A DNA stretch of 5,177 nt from Sporichthyaceae bacterium (GTDB taxonomy: Bacteria > Actinomycetota > Actinomycetes > JACCUZ01), in assembly GCA_013698395.1 (NCBI GenBank), contig JACCUZ010000393.1, positions 1 through 5,177 of the forward strand, given 5' to 3'. The position numbers were made by a program, and so were the translations under genes. Position 1 is the stretch's first letter, and each line of letters opens with the position of its first letter. Below, in pieces: positions 1 to 5,177 of this stretch. Under the pieces are notes generated by a model. The model ran no database searches and had not been told where the DNA came from. It saw only the letters and a list, made by a program, of their open reading frames with translations.

Positions 1-348
1 GTGGAGCGGCGCCGCCCAGCCCGGCTCGCCCAGGCCGCTCTCGACGTCTGGCAGTCGGTGCTCGACCTCCAGCTGAGGTACCGCCCTCCGGCGCAGGTGG
101 ATGTCGCTCGGCTGCACCTGTGGACGCAGCAGCTGCGCGTGCTCGCCGCCGCACACGACCTGGGCGGCGTGACGGGAGCCGGCGCAACCCTGGAGTGGAT
201 CCGCGACCGCGTCACCGGCACCCTGACCGTTGCCGAGCAGCAGGACCTCGACGGCCGGTTGCGGGACATCCGCGGGGCCATCGACGCCCGCAACCTGAGA
301 GCTGCGGCCGACCACGCTGCCCGGCTGGGGGCCCGGCTGCGGGGCTGA
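1..348 (+). CDS. Unrecognised helical protein, probably the C-terminal part of a longer gene cut by the window edge
   Basis: The frame is open from the first base and ends at TGA 346-348, giving 115 residues. A GTG occupies bases 1-3, but nothing upstream is visible, so it may be an internal valine rather than the start; I treat the gene as partial. The protein is rich in Ala, Leu, Arg and Asp and looks mostly alpha-helical, with amphipathic stretches (about residues 8-28 and 38-52), a segment ALEWIRDR-like near residues 62-70 (ATLEWIRDR), and a closing Ala/Arg-rich helix (about 94-114). I see no signal peptide, membrane segment, cysteine or metal-binding motif in this portion. Codon use (G/C at third positions) matches the genes that follow, so it is likely native and real. 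It lies 146 bases before the topoisomerase gene on the same strand, with a hairpin in between, so co-transcription is uncertain. I do not recognise the family and assign no function. Confidence 0.7.
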   Translation: MERRRPARLAQAALDVWQSVLDLQLRYRPPAQVDVARLHLWTQQLRVLAAAHDLGGVTGAGATLEWIRDRVTGTLTVAEQQDLDGRLRDIRGAIDARNLRAAADHAARLGARLRG

Positions 349-362
349 ACCCCGCGGCCGTA

Positions 363-382
363 CCCGCCGCACTCTGCGCGGG
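363..382 (+). terminator. Candidate terminator hairpin after the first gene
   Basis: Arm CCCGC at 363-367 pairs with GCGGG at 378-382. A further GC/GC pair forms inside (369-370 with 376-377) after one bulged C, closing a five-base loop ACTCT. The hairpin begins 15 bases after the stop codon of the upstream gene. No T-run follows, so it is not a classical intrinsic terminator; actinobacterial terminators often lack the U-tail. It could also be a chance structure in GC-rich DNA. Confidence 0.35.
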
Positions 383-400
383 AGCCAGTCCAGCGGGTCG

Positions 401-412
401 GTCCACGTGGAC
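401..412. promoter_or_regulatory. 12-base perfect palindrome in the parC leader, possible operator
   Basis: GTCCACGTGGAC reads identically on both strands, centred on CACGTG, with no spacer. It sits about 83 bases before the proposed parC start and inside the only non-coding stretch between the two + strand genes. A dyad of this size could be a binding site for a dimeric regulator, but no matching known operator comes to mind and I see no second copy in the window. The gap contains no TANNNT-type -10 hexamer on the + strand, so I could not place the palindrome relative to a promoter. Confidence 0.3.
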
Positions 413-480
413 GTCCGGGGTAGCCGTCAGAATGGGCAGCGGTCCCGGCGTTACGCCAAAGTCGCAGCAGACCTCTGAGC

Positions 481-485
481 AGGAG
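481..485 (+). promoter_or_regulatory. Ribosome binding site that decides the parC start
   Basis: AGGAG lies nine bases before the GTG at 495, a normal Shine-Dalgarno distance. The frame stays open upstream to a GTG at 120 that lies inside the preceding gene, and an in-frame ATG occurs at 432. Neither has an equally good ribosome binding site (for 432 only GGGG at 417-420), and the upstream residues look non-coding. The start at 495 also gives the N-terminus expected for this family. Confidence 0.7.
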
Positions 486-2914
486 CACCACCTCGTGGCC
501 CGTCGCAGCAAGACCCTCCCGCCCGACGACGGCGACTTCACCGAGCACATCGTCGACATCGACGTGTCCGACGAGATGCAAGGCTCATTCCTTGAGTACG
601 CCTACTCGGTCATCTACTCCCGAGCCCTTCCCGACGCGCGGGACGGCCTCAAACCGGTGCACCGGCGGATCCTCTACCGGATGGCCGAGCTGGGCCTGCG
701 CCCCGACCGCGGCCACGTGAAGTGCGCCCGCGTCGTGGGTGACGTGATGGCGACGCTGCATCCCCACGGCGACACCGCCATCTACGACACGCTGGTCCGG
801 ATGGCGCAGCCCTGGTCGCTGCGGCTTCCTCTGGTGGACGGCCACGGGAACTTCGGCACTCCCGGCAACGACGACCCACCGGCGGCCTACCGCTACACGG
901 AGTGCCGGCTGACTGCCGCCGCGATGCAGCTGACTGACGGCATCGACGAGAACGTCGTGGACCTGCGTCCCAACTATGACGACCGCGAGCTCGAGCCGGA
1001 GGTCCTGCCGGCCGCCTTCCCGAACCTCCTGGTCAACGGCGCCGCCGGCATCGCTGTGGGCATGGCGACCAACATGGCGCCGCACAACCTCGTGGAGGTG
1101 GTGTCCGCGGCGCGGCATCTCATCGCCCACTCGAACGCGACGCTGGACGGCCTGATGCGCTTCGTCCCGGGCCCCGACCTGCCGACCGGCGGCAAGATCG
1201 TGGGGCTCGACGGGATCCGCGAGGCCTATGAGACGGGCCGGGGAAGCTTCCGCACCCGGGCCACGGCGCGGGTGGAGAACGTCACCCCCCGCCGCAAGGG
1301 CATCGTCGTCACCGAGCTGCCCTGGGGCGTCGGCCCGGAACGGGTCAAGGAGAAGATCGCTGAGCTGGTGCGCGGCAAGAAGCTGCAGGGCATCACTGCC
1401 GTCGACGACTACACCGACCGGCACAAGGGGATGCGCCTGGTCATCGAGGTCAAGAACGGCTTCAACCCCGAGGCGATCCTCGATGAGCTCTACCGCCTGA
1501 CTCCGCTCGAGGAGACCTTCGGCATCAACAACGTGGCGCTGGTCGACGGCCAGCCGCGCACGCTCGGGCTCAAGGAGCTGCTCGAGGTCTACATCGAACA
1601 CCGCCTTGACGTGGTACGTCGGCGGAGCCTGCACCGGCGAACCAAGGCCCAGGACCGGCTGCACCTGGTCGACGGCCTGCTCGTCGCGATCCTCGACATC
1701 GACGAGGTCATCCAGGTCATCCGCACCAGTGACGACACCGCGGCAGCCCGCGAGCGGCTCATGTCAGTCTTCGACCTCACGGAGGTGCAGGCCACCTACA
1801 TCCTGGACATGCCCCTGCGCCGGCTCACCCGGTTCTCCCGGCTCGAGCTGGAGGCCGAGCAGGAGCAACTGCGCCTCACCATCGAGGAACTGACCCGGCT
1901 GGTCGAGTCCGACACGCTCTTGCGGGAGACGGTGTCGGCCGAGCTCGCGGAGGTGGCCCGGTCCCTGGGCACCCCCCGGCGCACCGTACTGCTCGAGTCA
2001 GCTGGCCTCCCTGCTTCAGCTGCCGGGCCGTTGGAGATCGGCGACGACCCGTGCTGGGTCTTGCTGTCCTCGACCGGCCTACTCGCCCGTACGACGGGAG
2101 ACGACCCGCTGCCTGCCCAGGGGCCGCGGGCCAAGCACGACGTCATCGTCTCGGCGGTACGCACCAGCGCGCGGGCCGAGATCGCAGCCGTGACCAGTAC
2201 CGGCCGGATGATCCGCCTCGGTGTGCTCGACGTCCCCGCGCTGCCGACGACCGCGACCGCGCCGAACCTCTCCGGAGGTGCCCCGGTCTCCGAGTTTCTC
2301 TCGCTCGAGCGCAACGAGGTGGTTCTCGCCCTCAGCTCCCTAGACGCCGGCGCGCCCGGTATCGCGCTCGGGACCAGGCAGGGGGTCGTCAAGCGCGTCG
2401 CGGCCGACTACCCGCAGAACAAGGACGCCTGGGAGGTCATCGCGCTCCGACCCGGTGACCGGGTGGTCGGGGCGGTGGACCTCAGCTCGGAGACGATGGA
2501 GCTGGTCTTCATCACCTCCGACGCCCAGCTGCTGCGCTTTTCTGCCGAAACGGTGCGGCCGCAGGGTCGCGCTGCGGGAGGCATGGCCGGCGTCCGACTC
2601 GCGAGGGGTGCCCACGTCGTGTCCTTCCACGCCATCGACCCTGAGCGTGACGCGGTGGTAGTGACCGTCTCCGGGTCCTCGGCCGCTCTGCCTGGCACCG
2701 ACGCCGGCTCGGTGAAGGTCACCGGGTTCGCGGAGTACCCGGCCAAGGGACGCGGGACAGGCGGCGTGCGCTGCCACCGCTTCGTGCGGGGGGAAGACGT
2801 GTTGCTGCTCAGCTGGGCCGGTGCCGCACCCCCGCGTGCTGCAGCAGCGAACGGGGTGGCTCTTGAGCTGCCGGCCACGACCGGCCGACGTGACGGCTCC
2901 GGTGCGCCCGCGCC

Positions 2915-2929
2915 GCAGCCAGTGGCTGC
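2915..2929 (-). terminator. Candidate hairpin downstream of parE, inside the parC coding region
   Basis: GCAGCC (2915-2920) and GGCTGC (2924-2929) form a perfect six-pair stem around a three-base loop. On the - strand it begins 26 bases beyond the parE stop codon, where a terminator would be expected. There is no intergenic space between the two convergent genes, so any parE terminator must lie in parC sequence. No U-run follows on the - strand. The stem is short and may be incidental. Confidence 0.2.
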
Positions 2930-2954
2930 CGTCGCCGGACCTGTTCCCGACCAC

Positions 2955-5051
<2,097 letters not shown>

Positions 5052-5059
5052 GACAGTGC

Positions 5060-5065
5060 AGGCTA
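5060..5065 (-). promoter_or_regulatory. Probable parE -10 element giving a leaderless mRNA
   Basis: On the - strand TAGCCT, matching the actinobacterial TANNNT -10 pattern, lies eight bases before the parE GTG. Transcription starting the usual 6-8 bases after the hexamer would begin at or within two bases of the start codon, leaving no room for a ribosome binding site. The 30 bases before the GTG indeed contain no GGAG, GAGG or AGGA. No convincing -35 element is seen at 16-18 bases upstream, which is common for such promoters. This is an inference from pattern and spacing. Confidence 0.45.
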
Positions 5066-5095
5066 CCGGCGCGGTCGGACACAGCCGGCGTCCCG

Positions 5096-5107
5096 CGCCG
5101 TACGGCG
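5096..5107. repeat. 12-base perfect palindrome upstream of parE
   Basis: CGCCGTACGGCG is self-complementary with no spacer and lies 31 bases upstream of the proposed -10 element, where an activator or repressor could bind. In such GC-rich DNA short palindromes arise by chance fairly often, so a regulatory role is only possible. Confidence 0.25.
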
Positions 5108-5125
5108 GAAGACCCGCTCCGAGAC

Positions 5126-5137
5126 CCGCGGCCGCGG
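5126..5137. repeat. Second 12-base palindrome upstream of parE, GC only
   Basis: CCGCGGCCGCGG is self-complementary and centred 30 bases from the centre of the palindrome at 5096-5107. It consists only of G and C, which makes a chance origin more likely. The rest of 5052-5177 shows no start codon with a ribosome binding site and no supported gene on either strand. Confidence 0.2.
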
Positions 5138-5177
5138 CCGAGTTTCCGCACCAGCGGCCCGACCGTCGCGGCTGCGC

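Noticed and set aside
120..494. N-terminal extension of parC to the GTG at 120
   Set aside because: The added 125 residues are Arg/Pro-rich and overlap the upstream gene in another frame. They match nothing in the GyrA/ParC family. The ribosome binding site and the conserved N-terminus both point to 495.
349..494. A parC promoter in the gap
   Set aside because: No TANNNT hexamer is found on the + strand in this stretch, and no spaced -35/-10 pair is convincing. The promoter may be non-consensus or lie further upstream.
585..1664. A 359-codon open frame on the - strand opposite parC
   Set aside because: It is in exact antisense codon register with parC. In high-GC genes this register rarely meets stops, because it needs TTA, CTA or TCA in the sense strand. 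The protein shows no recognisable domain, and parC is clearly the real gene.

Overview
The window is from a high-GC Gram-positive bacterium, almost certainly an actinomycete-type Actinomycetota. Three things suggest this: strong G/C preference at third codon positions, GTG start codons on both complete genes, and topoisomerase subunits that read like the actinobacterial second type II topoisomerase pair. Genus cannot be told from the sequence.

Layout. At the left edge (1-348, + strand) lies the end, or possibly the whole, of an unrecognised helical protein. A 146-base gap follows, with a terminator-like hairpin near its start, a perfect 12-base palindrome in the middle and a ribosome binding site at its end. 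Next is a complete gene for DNA topoisomerase IV subunit A (ParC-like, 830 aa, + strand, 495-2987). It runs head-on into a complete gene for subunit B (ParE-like, 698 aa, - strand, 2955-5051). The two reading frames overlap tail to tail by 33 bases. The last 126 bases (5052-5177) are the upstream region of the subunit B gene. They hold a promoter-like -10 hexamer so close to the GTG that the mRNA is probably leaderless, plus two short palindromes, and no gene that I can support.

The two complete genes encode the partners of one A2B2 enzyme. ParE supplies the ATPase and the TOPRIM metal site; ParC supplies the active-site tyrosine, the exit gate and a C-terminal beta-pinwheel. All catalytic residues I looked for are present, so both genes appear functional. 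The A subunit lacks a recognisable GyrA box, which favours decatenation/relaxation (topoisomerase IV) over negative supercoiling (gyrase).

This is essentially housekeeping DNA. I see no mobile element, RNA gene, CRISPR array or unknown multi-gene system. The points worth a second look are the arrangement: the codon-register overlap of the two subunit genes, the likely leaderless start of parE, and the palindrome in the parC leader.
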